The translations under genes were made by a program, and so were the position numbers. This document shows, piece by piece, positions 1 to 6,747 of a DNA stretch of 50,439 nucleotides. Below the pieces are notes generated by a model. The model was not told where the DNA came from and did not search any database. It worked only from the letters and a program-made list of their open reading frames with translations. How positions within the stretch are numbered: position 1 is the first letter of the stretch; every line of letters begins with the position of its first letter. The DNA is from Palsa-739 sp035532535 (GTDB lineage Bacteria; Actinomycetota; Thermoleophilia; Gaiellales; Gaiellaceae): positions 1 through 50,439 of the forward strand of contig DATKQT010000002.1 in NCBI GenBank assembly GCA_035532535.1, read 5' to 3'.

Positions 1-141
1 GACGGCGACCCCGTCTGGGGCGTCGCCGTCCACGCGAGCATCGTCACCGCGTCATTGCGCGCGATCGTGAACGCGCTCAACCGCGCGGTTCTCGTCCGCG
101 CCGAGCAGGAGGCCGCGGCCCGCGCGTTCGACACGGCCTGA
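1..141 (+). CDS. leuA: 2-isopropylmalate synthase, C-terminal fragment (enters from left edge)
   Basis: Frame 1 is open from the first base to TGA at 139-141 and encodes the last 46 residues of a longer protein. The segment WGVAVHASIVTASLRAIVNA matches the last conserved block of the LeuA allosteric dimerisation domain (Trp-Gly-Val, then Ile-Val-x-x-Ser, then a helix ending in a Val-x-Ala-x-Asn-Arg-like stretch). Citramalate synthases share this domain but usually have an Ala-Ser-Trp at the helix start, which is absent here, so leucine-pathway LeuA is favoured. It converges on the chorismate mutase gene with only 2 nt between the stops. A second, complete LeuA lacking this domain lies at 13019-14161. 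The catalytic part is outside the window, so the call rests on the C-terminus alone. Confidence 0.65.
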   Translation, partial: DGDPVWGVAVHASIVTASLRAIVNALNRAVLVRAEQEAAARAFDTA

Positions 142-143
142 AC

Positions 144-440
144 TTAGCCGCCACTCTTCTGCACCTCACGCTTCATGAGGTCGAGCAGCTCGTGGTACAG
201 CTCGGCGAGCCCCTCCGCCGACAGCGGCCCGCGGTTGCCCCGTTGGAGGTGCTGCAGCATCCACTCCTCCCGCGCGAGATCGACGAAGCCGATGCCGTGC
301 TCTTCCTTGTACCGCTTCAACTTCGCCACGAGGCGCAGGCGCTTGTTCACGAGCTCGACGAGCGCGCCGTCGACGTCGGAGATCTCGCGCCGGAGGTCGC
401 GCACGAACGGATCGGTCGAGGCCGAGACGTCGGCGCTCAT
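144..440 (-). CDS. Chorismate mutase (AroQ class)
   Basis: A 98-residue all-helical protein. Chorismate mutase converts chorismate to prephenate, the branch-point step to Phe and Tyr. The AroQ pattern is visible: LRREISDVDGALVELVNKRL (about residues 15-34), then a VAKLKRYKE helix and a C-terminal ELYHELLDLMKRE helix. These supply the Arg, Lys and Glu residues that line the active site in the family. The length is normal for a stand-alone AroQ domain. The ATG overlaps the prephenate dehydratase stop (ATGA at 437-440), so the two are translationally coupled and catalyse consecutive steps. Regulation is expected from the Phe-rich leader at 1506-1580. Confidence 0.92.
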   Translation of the reverse strand: MSADVSASTDPFVRDLRREISDVDGALVELVNKRLRLVAKLKRYKEEHGIGFVDLAREEWMLQHLQRGNRGPLSAEGLAELYHELLDLMKREVQKSGG

Positions 441-1267
441 GACGTCACCTGCGCGGCGTCGTACACGCCGACGATGCGGTGCGACCGCGTGAGGCTCGCG
501 AGCTCGTCCAATGCACCCCGCACCTTCGCGTCGAGAGGGTGTCCCGCGACGACGGCGTCGAAGCGGTAGCTCCACGGGCTCGCCGGAAGGGGGCGCGACA
601 CGAGCCGGACGAGATCCAGCCCCGCAACCGCGAACGGCGTGATGGCCGCGTGCAGCGCACCGGGGCGATGGTCGGTGACGAACGTGAACGCCGTCCGCGC
701 CTCGTCCCGTTGCGCGCCGAGCCAGGTGAACGGCGCGACGGAGACGAAGCGCGTGAACGCAGGCCCGTCGCCGACGTCGTCGCGCAGCGTCACGAGACCG
801 TAGAGCCCCGCGGCTTCCGGTCCGGCGATCGCCGCAGTGGCGCGGTCGCCCGACTCGGCCGTCTCGCGAGCCGCGTCGGCCGTGGTCGACGCCGAGATGA
901 CCGCGGCGTTCGGCAACAGCTCCAACAGCTTCCGGCACTGGTCGAGCGCTGATGGATGCGAGCGGACGATGCGAATCTCGTCGAGCGCGACGTCCTCCGG
1001 CGCAACGAGGCAATGGCGGATCGGAAGCACGGCCTCGGCGACGATCGAAAGCGCGCGCTCGTGCAAGAGGTCGTGGGTCTCGGGCACGCTCCCCGCGAGC
1101 GAGCTCTCTATCGGGAGCACGCCCTGTTCGACGTCCGCCCGCACGACCGCGTCGGCGACCGCGCGGAATCCGCTCAGCGGATGGAGCTCCGCCGCAGGGT
1201 GCAGCGCGAGCGCGGCCGCGCCGGAGTGCGATCCCTCCGGGCCTGGGTACGCGACGACAGCGCTCAC
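437..1267 (-). CDS. pheA: Prephenate dehydratase with C-terminal ACT domain
   Basis: 276 residues. It decarboxylates and dehydrates prephenate to phenylpyruvate in the cytoplasm. The N-terminus carries the AYPGPEGSHS motif (residues 6-15), the catalytic Thr-Arg-Phe motif is at 172-174 (GPAFTRF), and an ACT domain spans about 191-265 with HRPGALHAAI and VSRP in place of the usual ESRP, where Phe normally binds for feedback inhibition. I chose the GTG start at 1267 because it overlaps the TGA of the small upstream gene (GTGA) and gives the usual family length. An ATG at 1297 would add 10 residues and overlap that gene by 34 nt; neither has a strong Shine-Dalgarno. The gene is third in the leader-small protein-pheA-mutase unit. 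Confidence 0.93.
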   Translation of the reverse strand: MSAVVAYPGPEGSHSGAAALALHPAAELHPLSGFRAVADAVVRADVEQGVLPIESSLAGSVPETHDLLHERALSIVAEAVLPIRHCLVAPEDVALDEIRIVRSHPSALDQCRKLLELLPNAAVISASTTADAARETAESGDRATAAIAGPEAAGLYGLVTLRDDVGDGPAFTRFVSVAPFTWLGAQRDEARTAFTFVTDHRPGALHAAITPFAVAGLDLVRLVSRPLPASPWSYRFDAVVAGHPLDAKVRGALDELASLTRSHRIVGVYDAAQVTS

Positions 1268-1422
1268 CGGAGCCGTAGCGGAACGTGCAATCCGCATCGC
1301 TGGCAGATGGTGACCGCAGCGCCCTTCCGCGCCGCGCGCTGCACGGGGATCGGGTCGGCGCACCCGCACGTCTCGCTCGTGGCGGCTGCGGTCTCGAGAA
1401 TCCTGGCTGTCATCTGGGTCAT
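1264..1422 (-). CDS. Small Cys-rich (zinc-ribbon-like) protein, first cistron of the pheA unit
   Basis: 52 residues, not recognised. It has two Cys pairs, C19-G-C21 and C40-x-x-C43 (TICQRCGLH), a spacing compatible with one bound zinc ion. Evidence that it is real: an ATG at 1420-1422 with a GAGGAG Shine-Dalgarno (plus-strand 1431-1436) 8 nt upstream, GTGA coupling to pheA, and its position directly after a Phe-rich leader. The Shine-Dalgarno can be sequestered by an upstream CCTCCGCG segment (1457-1464), so this gene would be the direct target of attenuation. A second in-frame ATG at 1413 is possible. Function unknown; a regulatory or chaperone role for the downstream enzymes is only a guess. 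Confidence 0.6.
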   Translation of the reverse strand: MTQMTARILETAAATSETCGCADPIPVQRAARKGAAVTICQRCGLHVPLRLR

Positions 1423-1430
1423 CGAAGTGT

Positions 1431-1509
1431 CTCCTCGCGAACGAGTAGAAGAGTCCCGCGGAGGTGATGGACTAGCCGGCGGCGGCGGGGAAGCGAAAGC
1501 GCCGGCTAG
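1431..1509 (-). promoter_or_regulatory. pheA attenuator RNA: stop-codon hairpin and anti-Shine-Dalgarno helix
   Basis: On the minus strand the leader stop TAG lies in the 5' arm of a perfect 10-bp hairpin, CTAGCCGGCG (1509-1500) with CGCCGGCTAG (1481-1472), loop CTTTCGCTTCCCCGCCGC. Downstream, CCTCCGCG (1464-1457) can pair with CGCGAGG (1439-1433) with one bulged C, hiding the GAGGAG Shine-Dalgarno. The loop CCCGC (1489-1485) is complementary to GCGGG (1459-1455), which overlaps the anti-Shine-Dalgarno strand, so a pseudoknot and sequestration would exclude each other. There is no U-tract, so translational attenuation is more likely than transcription termination. The pairings are seen in the sequence; the mechanism is inferred. 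Confidence 0.7.
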
Positions 1510-1580
1510 CGAATAAAGGCGTAGGCCGAAAAGCCGTTGAAGAACGGAATGCGCGAAACGGCTCCGGACGCGTACGCCAT
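1506..1580 (-). CDS. Phe/Tyr-rich leader peptide of the pheA unit
   Basis: A 24-codon ORF: ATG at 1578-1580, TAG at 1506-1508. It begins MAYASGAV and ends FSAYAFIR, with Phe at 13, 14, 17 and 22 and Tyr at 3 and 20. A quarter of the peptide is therefore the product amino acids of the downstream enzymes, the classic signature of an attenuation leader. The start is 7 nt from a TACGGT -10 box, so the mRNA is probably leaderless. The stop codon is embedded in the conserved hairpin described at 1431-1509. A ribosome slowed at the Phe codons would leave the hairpin free to form; one that reaches the stop would melt it. Confidence 0.8.
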   Translation of the reverse strand: MAYASGAVSRIPFFNGFSAYAFIR

Positions 1581-1587
1581 CTCTTTC

Positions 1588-1616
1588 ACCGTACGCACCG
1601 ATCAGGCCGCCGTCAA
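1588..1616 (-). promoter_or_regulatory. Promoter of the pheA leader unit
   Basis: On the minus strand, TTGACG (1616-1611), a 17-nt spacer, then TACGGT (1593-1588), 7 nt before the leader ATG. The -35 box overlaps the last codons of leuB. Spacing is ideal for a housekeeping sigma factor, and the transcription start should fall at or next to the ATG. Confidence 0.7.
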
Positions 1617-2600
1617 CGCCAATTGTTCCCTTACTGCGGCGCCGAACTCTGCCGTCCCGGCAGTGCCGCCCAGATCCTGGGTCGGCGACGTCGCCAGTGC
1701 GTGCTCGACGGCGCGGACGAGCGCCTGCGCCTCGATGGTCCGCCCGAGGCCGTGCTCGAGCAGGAGCGCGGTCGACCGCAGCATCGCGGTCGGGTTGGCG
1801 ATCCCGCGCCCGGCGATGTCGGGCGCCGACCCGTGGACGGGCTCGAAGATCCCGGGGCCGGAGTCGGAGAGGCTCGCGGATGGCGCCAGCCCGAGGCCGC
1901 CGGTGACGGCTGCCGCGAGGTCGCTGAGGATGTCGCCGAACATGTTCTCGGTCACGATCACGTCGAACTGCTGCGGCGTGGTCGCGAGCTGCATGGCGGC
2001 GTTGTCGACGAGCATGTGCTCGACGCTCACGTCGGGAAACTCGGGTGCGATCTCGTTGACGACGCGCCGCCACATCCGCGACGTCTCGAGGACATTCGCC
2101 TTGTCGATGGACGTCAGCGCTCCGCGGCGCGTCTGCGCGAGCGCGAACGCCCGCCGCGCGACGCGCTCCACCTGGCTCGGGTGGTACTCGCACGTATCGA
2201 AGACGGTGCCATCGTCGCGCACGCCGCTCACGCCGAAATAGAGCCCGCCGACGAGCTCGCGCACGACGAGCAAATCCACGTCTCCCCACACGGACGGCCG
2301 CAGGTTCGCGTACGCGTCGAGCGCGGCACGGAGGCGCAGCAATCCCTGCTCGGGCCGAACGTCTGCTGCGTCGAATTCCGGGTCGCCGACCGGGCCTTTC
2401 AGGACCGCTGTCGCCTCGCGGCAGGCCGAGAGCGTCTCCCCGGGCAGGGGATCTCCGGCCGCGCGAATCGCGGCAGCACCGATCAGCCGCTCCGCGATCT
2501 CGACGTCGGGGGCGACGAGCTCGAGAACGAGGCGCGCTTCATGCGCGACCTCCGGCCCGACTCCGTCGCCGGGCAGGAGCACAACGGTAGGGCTAGGCAT
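1602..2600 (-). CDS. leuB: 3-isopropylmalate dehydrogenase
   Basis: 332 residues. It oxidises and decarboxylates 3-isopropylmalate to 2-ketoisocaproate with NAD in leucine synthesis. Family residues are all present: R91 and R101 (LRAALDAYANLRP), R114 (RELVGGLYFG), catalytic K167 in IDKANVL, and metal-binding D199, D223 and D227 (VDNAAM, FGDILSD). The cofactor motif EPVHGSAPDIAGRGIANP is intact, so this is the functional dehydrogenase, in contrast to the degenerate paralogue at 12123-13022. The ATG at 2598-2600 overlaps the upstream small ORF's stop by a few bases; an alternative start 7 codons upstream exists. It lies in the riboswitch-led unit, away from leuA; leuCD are not in the window. 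Confidence 0.95.
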   Translation of the reverse strand: MPSPTVVLLPGDGVGPEVAHEARLVLELVAPDVEIAERLIGAAAIRAAGDPLPGETLSACREATAVLKGPVGDPEFDAADVRPEQGLLRLRAALDAYANLRPSVWGDVDLLVVRELVGGLYFGVSGVRDDGTVFDTCEYHPSQVERVARRAFALAQTRRGALTSIDKANVLETSRMWRRVVNEIAPEFPDVSVEHMLVDNAAMQLATTPQQFDVIVTENMFGDILSDLAAAVTGGLGLAPSASLSDSGPGIFEPVHGSAPDIAGRGIANPTAMLRSTALLLEHGLGRTIEAQALVRAVEHALATSPTQDLGGTAGTAEFGAAVREQLALTAA

Positions 2601-2850
2601 CCTGGAAGGCGCTCTCCCCAATGGCTCTCGGTTGACGGCCGCGCGGCCGGGGCGTGAAGCCGGCGGCGTGGATCGCGGCGTTCCAGCTCCCGAACACGCG
2701 GCTCACGGTCTGCCGCGACGGGTGGTTCTCTCCTGCCTGATCCCATTCGTGCGTGAACGGCGGCCGGCTGTGCTTCCGGTACCAGAGCGTGATCGCGTAC
2801 ACGATCGTGTCTGGCGTCCAGCGGAAGCCGGTCCGCGGACCGGTTCTCAT
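2593..2850 (-). CDS. Small homing-endonuclease-associated-repeat protein
   Basis: 85 residues. The pattern WTPDTIVYAITLWYRKHSRP, then a PSRQTVSRVFGSWNAAIHAAGF block, matches the short helix-turn-helix-like repeat found beside HNH homing endonucleases and in many stand-alone actinobacterial small proteins (aromatic residue, a Pro-containing linker, then T-[VI]-x-[RK]-x-F-G-S-W-N-x-A-[IL]-x-A-A-G). The ATG has a GGGAGG Shine-Dalgarno about 6 nt upstream. It sits 12 nt after the threonine-synthase-like gene and overlaps leuB, so it is co-transcribed with both. The fold suggests DNA or RNA binding. No nuclease domain is present, and its job here is unknown. Confidence 0.75.
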   Translation of the reverse strand: MRTGPRTGFRWTPDTIVYAITLWYRKHSRPPFTHEWDQAGENHPSRQTVSRVFGSWNAAIHAAGFTPRPRGRQPRAIGESAFQDA

Positions 2851-2862
2851 TCCACACCTCCC

Positions 2863-4074
2863 TTAGACATGAACACCGAGTCGCTCCAGGATGAGGTCGG
2901 CGTCCGGTTCGACGAGCACGGGCTCGAAGGTGTCGGCGACGAGCGCCGGCGTCTTCAGGCCGTCACCCGTGACGAGCAGCACGACGCGATCGTTCTCGCC
3001 GAGCTCGCCACGACGGACGGCTTCTCGCAGTGCACCCAGCGCGGTTGCGGGTGCGGTCTCGCCGAAGACTCCTGTGGTCTCGGCGAGAAGCTTGATGTTC
3101 TCCGGGATCTCCTCCTCGGGGACGGCGTGGATCGTGCCGCCCGAGGCGATCGCGGTTGCGACGGCGAGGTCGCCGTCGGCCGGCGAGCCGATCGCGATCG
3201 AGCGCGCGATCGTGTTCGGCCGCACCGGCTTCACCTTGGCGCCGTCGGCGAACGCACGCGCGACGGGCGCGCAGCCTTCCGCCTGTCCCCCGAAGATGCG
3301 CGGCCGTGCGCCCTCGACGAGCCCGAGCTGGAGCAGCTCGCCGAAGCCCTGGTGCACCTTCGAGTACATCGCGCCGGACGCGATCGGAGCGACGACGGCG
3401 TCGGGAAGCTCCCACCCGAGCTGCTCCGCGATCTCGAACGCGAGCGTCTTCGAGCCCTCCGCGTAGTACGCGCGCAGCTCGACGTTCACGAACGCCCAGT
3501 CGAGCTCGAAGGACAGCTCGACGCTCAGCCGACTGCAGTCGTCGTACGTGCCGTTGACCGCGAAGATCGTCCCGCCGTAGACGGCGGTGGCGATGAGCTT
3601 CTCCGGCTCGAGGTCGGCAGGGACGAGGACGGCGGATTCGATCCCCTCCGCCGCCGCGCGCGCGGCGACTGCGTTGGCGAGGTTGCCCGTCGAGGAGCAC
3701 GCGAGCGTCGTGTAGCCGAGCTCGAGCGCCTTCGCGCACGCGACCGCGACGACTCTGTCCTTGAACGAGTGCGTCGGGTTGGCGGTATCGAGCTTCAGCA
3801 GCAGCTCACCGACGCCGACCGCCGATGCGAGCCGCGGGGCGGAGACGAGCGGCGTGTTGCCCGGAGCGAGACGCGCTTCGGCGGGCGGCGTGACCGGCAG
3901 CAGCGGCGCATACCGCCAGATGTTCGGCGGCCCGGCCTCGATCTCGGCGCGGGTCACGGTCCGATCCTTGGCGTAGATCGGCTCGAGCGGGCCGAAGCAC
4001 CGTGAGCAGACCCCGACAGGGTCAAGCGGAAACTCGGTCTGGCAGATGCGACAACGAAGTGCGGTGGCGGGCAT
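2863..4074 (-). CDS. Threonine-synthase-like PLP enzyme with zinc ribbon, under SAM riboswitch (candidate O-phosphohomoserine-dependent homocysteine synthase)
   Basis: 403 residues. An N-terminal zinc ribbon (C8, C11, C23, C26) precedes a fold-type II PLP domain with NPTHSFKDR (PLP-lysine K105) and the phosphate loop CSSTGNLANA. By homology it uses O-phosphohomoserine. A second, shorter threonine synthase is in the operon with hom and thrB (6744-7607), so this copy is redundant for threonine. It alone is preceded by a SAM-I-type riboswitch, which normally controls methionine genes. Threonine-synthase homologues that make homocysteine from O-phosphohomoserine (MetM in Streptomyces) are known, and this is the best explanation. 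Plain threonine synthase remains possible. ATG at 4072-4074 with Shine-Dalgarno AAGGAG nearby. Confidence 0.85.
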   Translation of the reverse strand: MPATALRCRICQTEFPLDPVGVCSRCFGPLEPIYAKDRTVTRAEIEAGPPNIWRYAPLLPVTPPAEARLAPGNTPLVSAPRLASAVGVGELLLKLDTANPTHSFKDRVVAVACAKALELGYTTLACSSTGNLANAVAARAAAEGIESAVLVPADLEPEKLIATAVYGGTIFAVNGTYDDCSRLSVELSFELDWAFVNVELRAYYAEGSKTLAFEIAEQLGWELPDAVVAPIASGAMYSKVHQGFGELLQLGLVEGARPRIFGGQAEGCAPVARAFADGAKVKPVRPNTIARSIAIGSPADGDLAVATAIASGGTIHAVPEEEIPENIKLLAETTGVFGETAPATALGALREAVRRGELGENDRVVLLVTGDGLKTPALVADTFEPVLVEPDADLILERLGVHV

Positions 4075-4090
4075 TACTGGGACTCCTTCC

Positions 4091-4197
4091 GTCCGGGGCT
4101 CGGCATCCGACCGGGTTTGGCACCACGCTCCGTTGGAGCAGGTTGCCGAGGCGTCACAGGGCCGGTTCCCTCAGCCTCTCTCGATGCGGAGCCGGAC
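4091..4197 (-). promoter_or_regulatory. SAM-I (S-box) type riboswitch
   Basis: On the minus strand the conserved core appears in order: GAGAGAGGCTGAGGGA, CCGGCCC, TGACGCC, CGGCAACC, then GGTGCCAAACCC. It is closed by a P1 stem between GTCCGG-CTCCGCATC (5' side, 4197-4182) and GGATGCCGAGCCCCGGAC (3' side, about 4108-4091). The core matches the SAM-I consensus, including the kink-turn and the SAM-binding CGGCAACC and GGTGCCAA segments. The Shine-Dalgarno of the downstream gene lies only a few bases after P1 and no U-tract follows, so translational control is likely. Confidence 0.93.
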
Positions 4198-4224
4198 AGC
4201 GTCGTCCGCCTCCTCGTTGATGGG

Positions 4225-4230
4225 ACTATA
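4225..4230 (-). promoter_or_regulatory. -10 box of the riboswitch-led unit
   Basis: TATAGT on the minus strand, preceded by an AT-rich stretch (TTTATTTTG) that stands out in this GC-rich DNA and overlaps the 3' end of ilvD. The predicted transcription start near 4218 leaves about 20 nt before riboswitch stem P1. No clear -35 box. It implies that the thrC-like/leuB unit is transcribed separately from the ilv operon. Confidence 0.55.
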
Positions 4231-4240
4231 CAAAATAAAG

Positions 4241-5941
4241 TCACGTGAGGACGGCTCCTTCGGAAGCCGATGCGACGTACTTCGCATACCGCGCGAGCAC
4301 GCCCTTCGTGTAGCGCGGCTCCGGGGGCGTGATGTCCGCCAGCCGGGCCGCGATCTCGTCCTCGGACAGCTCGACCGACAGCCGCCGCGAGGCGACGTCG
4401 AGCTCGACCGTGTCGCCGTCACGCAGCGCCGCAATCGGGCCGCCGCGCGCGGCCTCGGGCGCGACGTGCCCGACCATCAGGCCGTGTGTTGCGCCCGAGA
4501 AGCGGCCGTCGGTGACGAGCGCGATCTCCTCGCCGAGCCCCTCACCGACGAGCGCGGCGGTCACGTGCAGCATCTCGCGCATGCCAGGCCCGCCCGCCGG
4601 GCCTTCGTACCGGATCACGACGACGTCCCCGGCGACGATCGTCTTCGCCTTGACGGCGGCGAAGCAGTCCTCCTCGGAGTCGAACACGCGCGCCGGCCCG
4701 CGATGGTGCAGACGCTCATGGCCGGCGAGCTTCACGACGCAGCCTTCCGGCGCGAGGTTGCCGCGCAGGATGGCGAGGCCGCCGGTCGCCTTCAGCGGCC
4801 GCTCGATCGGGACGACGACCTCCTGCCCAGGCGTCTCGACCACCGCGGTCGCGACTCCCGAGAGCGTGCGGCCGTCGACGTTCGGCGCGTCACCGTGGAC
4901 GAGCCCGGCCTTCAGCAGCTCGCGCGCAACGAGTGCAACGCCGCCGGCGGCGTGCAGGTCGGTGGCGACGAAGCGGCCGCCGGGCTTGATGTCCGCGACG
5001 ACCGGCGTGCGCTCGGCGATACGGTCGAAGTCCTCGAGCTCGAGCGGGATGTCGAGCTCGCGCGCGATCGCGAGCAGGTGCAGAACGCCGTTCGTCGAGC
5101 CACCCGTTGCCGCGATCGCGGCGACGGCGTTCTCGATCGCATCCCGCGTGATGAACTGCGACGGGCGCGCGTCGTCCCGCACGAGCCGCATGACGATGCG
5201 ACCTGCCTCGTATGCCGCGTCCGTCTTTGCGGGATCGGTCGCGGGCACGTCGTTGAGGCCGGCCGGGCTGATGCCGAGGAACTCGAGAACGGTCGCCATC
5301 GTGTTGGCAGTGAACTGGCCGCCGCACGCGCCCGCGCCCGGGCATGCGACGCCCTCGAGCTCATGCACGTCCGCGTTGGACATCGTTCCGGCGGCGGCGG
5401 CGCCGACCGCCTCGAACACGTCCTGGATGGTGACGTCGCGGCCACGGAAGCGACCCGGCGCGATGGAGCCGTTGTAGAGGACGAGCCCGGGGACGTCGAG
5501 GCGCGCGAGCGCCATCACCGCGGCGGGAATCGTCTTGTCGCAGCCGACGAGGCAGACGAGGCCGTCGAGCAGGTGGCCGCGGACGACGAGCTCGATCGAG
5601 TCCGCGATCACCTCGCGTGACACGAGCGACGCCTTCATGCCCTCGGTGCCCATGGACACGCCGTCGCTGACCGCGATCGTGTTGAACTCCATCGGCGTCC
5701 CGCCGGCTTCGATGATGCCGCGCCGCACGTGCCGCGCGAGCTCGCGCTGGTTCCAGTTACACGGCATCGTCTCGATCCATGTCGTCGCGATGCCGACGAG
5801 CGGGCGCGCAAGCGCCTCGTCGTCGAAGCCGATGCTTTTGAGCATCGCGCGCGCAGGCGCACGGTCGACGCCATCCGTGATCGCGGCGCTGCGCCGCTTC
5901 GCGGGATCGGAGGGACGTGCGTACGGATCGTGCTCGCTCAA
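4241..5941 (-). CDS. ilvD: Dihydroxy-acid dehydratase
   Basis: 566 residues, normal for the family. It dehydrates 2,3-dihydroxy-isovalerate and -methylvalerate to the 2-oxoacids of valine and isoleucine, using an Fe-S cluster and Mg. The cluster Cys residues lie in PCNWNQ, VGCDKT and GAGACGGQFTANT, and the conserved TDGRFSGATHGLMVGHVAPEA is present near the C-terminus. The start is TTG at 5939-5941, overlapping the thrB stop (TTGA) with GGAG 9 nt upstream. It is the last gene of the long BCAA-threonine operon. Confidence 0.96.
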   Translation of the reverse strand: MSEHDPYARPSDPAKRRSAAITDGVDRAPARAMLKSIGFDDEALARPLVGIATTWIETMPCNWNQRELARHVRRGIIEAGGTPMEFNTIAVSDGVSMGTEGMKASLVSREVIADSIELVVRGHLLDGLVCLVGCDKTIPAAVMALARLDVPGLVLYNGSIAPGRFRGRDVTIQDVFEAVGAAAAGTMSNADVHELEGVACPGAGACGGQFTANTMATVLEFLGISPAGLNDVPATDPAKTDAAYEAGRIVMRLVRDDARPSQFITRDAIENAVAAIAATGGSTNGVLHLLAIARELDIPLELEDFDRIAERTPVVADIKPGGRFVATDLHAAGGVALVARELLKAGLVHGDAPNVDGRTLSGVATAVVETPGQEVVVPIERPLKATGGLAILRGNLAPEGCVVKLAGHERLHHRGPARVFDSEEDCFAAVKAKTIVAGDVVVIRYEGPAGGPGMREMLHVTAALVGEGLGEEIALVTDGRFSGATHGLMVGHVAPEAARGGPIAALRDGDTVELDVASRRLSVELSEDEIAARLADITPPEPRYTKGVLARYAKYVASASEGAVLT

Positions 5942-6747
5942 AGAGGCCCCGCTCCAGTAGAAGTGACGGTCAGCGCGCGAACCTCGTGGTCGGGAAAACG
6001 CGCGGCGAGCTCACGCTCGACATCTGCCGCCCGGGCGCGCTCGGCCCAGACGAGCACGGTGGGTCCCGAGCCCGAAAGAGCAGCGCCGAGCGCGCCGTCC
6101 GGCAGGTCGGCGCGGATCGCCGCCAGGTGCGGCGCATCATCGGCGCGGTAGGGCTCGTGCAAGCGGTCCGCGGCGCTCGCGGCGAACAGCGCGGGGCTGC
6201 CCGCCGCGAGCGCGGCGCCGAGGAGCGCGGCGCGGCCCGCGCTGAATACCGCGTCCTCATGCGGGACCGCCTGCGGCAGCAGCCCACGCGCATTCGCCGT
6301 AAGGACGCGGGTCTCGGGAATCACTGCGACCACGGCCGCCGGGAGATCGTCGGCGACGCGGGCGATGTGCCCCTCCCACGTGAGACACACGCCGCCGGCA
6401 AGCGCGGCGGCGAGGTTGTCGGGGTGCCCCTCGAGGTCGAGACCGGCCTCGAGCAGCTCGTCGGCGGTCGGGTCGACGCCGGCCGCAAGCGCGCCGGCGA
6501 CGAGACCGAGTGCGACGGCGGAGGCGCTCGAGCCGAGCCCGCGCTCACGCGGGATCCGCTCGACGAACGTGAACGACCGGCCCTGTGGGGACGCGAAGCG
6601 CGCGAACGCCTGCACGACGAGGTTGCCCTCGTCCACATGGCCGTTGCCCTCGACGACCTCGACCTCGTTCCAGAGATCGAACGCGACGCTCGCGACGTCG
6701 AAGCCCGGGCCGAGGTTCGCCGTCGTTGCAGGAGCGCGAACTCTCAC
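5938..6747 (-). CDS. thrB: Homoserine kinase (GHMP family)
   Basis: 269 residues, a little short (about 300 is usual). It phosphorylates homoserine to O-phosphohomoserine, the substrate of both threonine-synthase-type enzymes in this window. It has the N-terminal RAPATTANLGPGFD motif, the GHMP ATP loop RGLGSSASAVALGLVAGA, and the C-terminal GALGAALSGSGPTVLV motif. GTG start at 6745-6747 overlapping the thrC stop (GTGA); its own stop overlaps ilvD (TTGA). As supplier of O-phosphohomoserine it links the BCAA-regulated operon to the SAM-regulated unit downstream. Confidence 0.94.
   Translation of the reverse strand: MRVRAPATTANLGPGFDVASVAFDLWNEVEVVEGNGHVDEGNLVVQAFARFASPQGRSFTFVERIPRERGLGSSASAVALGLVAGALAAGVDPTADELLEAGLDLEGHPDNLAAALAGGVCLTWEGHIARVADDLPAAVVAVIPETRVLTANARGLLPQAVPHEDAVFSAGRAALLGAALAAGSPALFAASAADRLHEPYRADDAPHLAAIRADLPDGALGAALSGSGPTVLVWAERARAADVERELAARFPDHEVRALTVTSTGAGPL

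Noticed and set aside
2632..4005. A 457-codon plus-strand frame opposite the threonine-synthase-like gene
   Set aside because: Antisense shadow of a clear PLP enzyme; no start signal and no domain.
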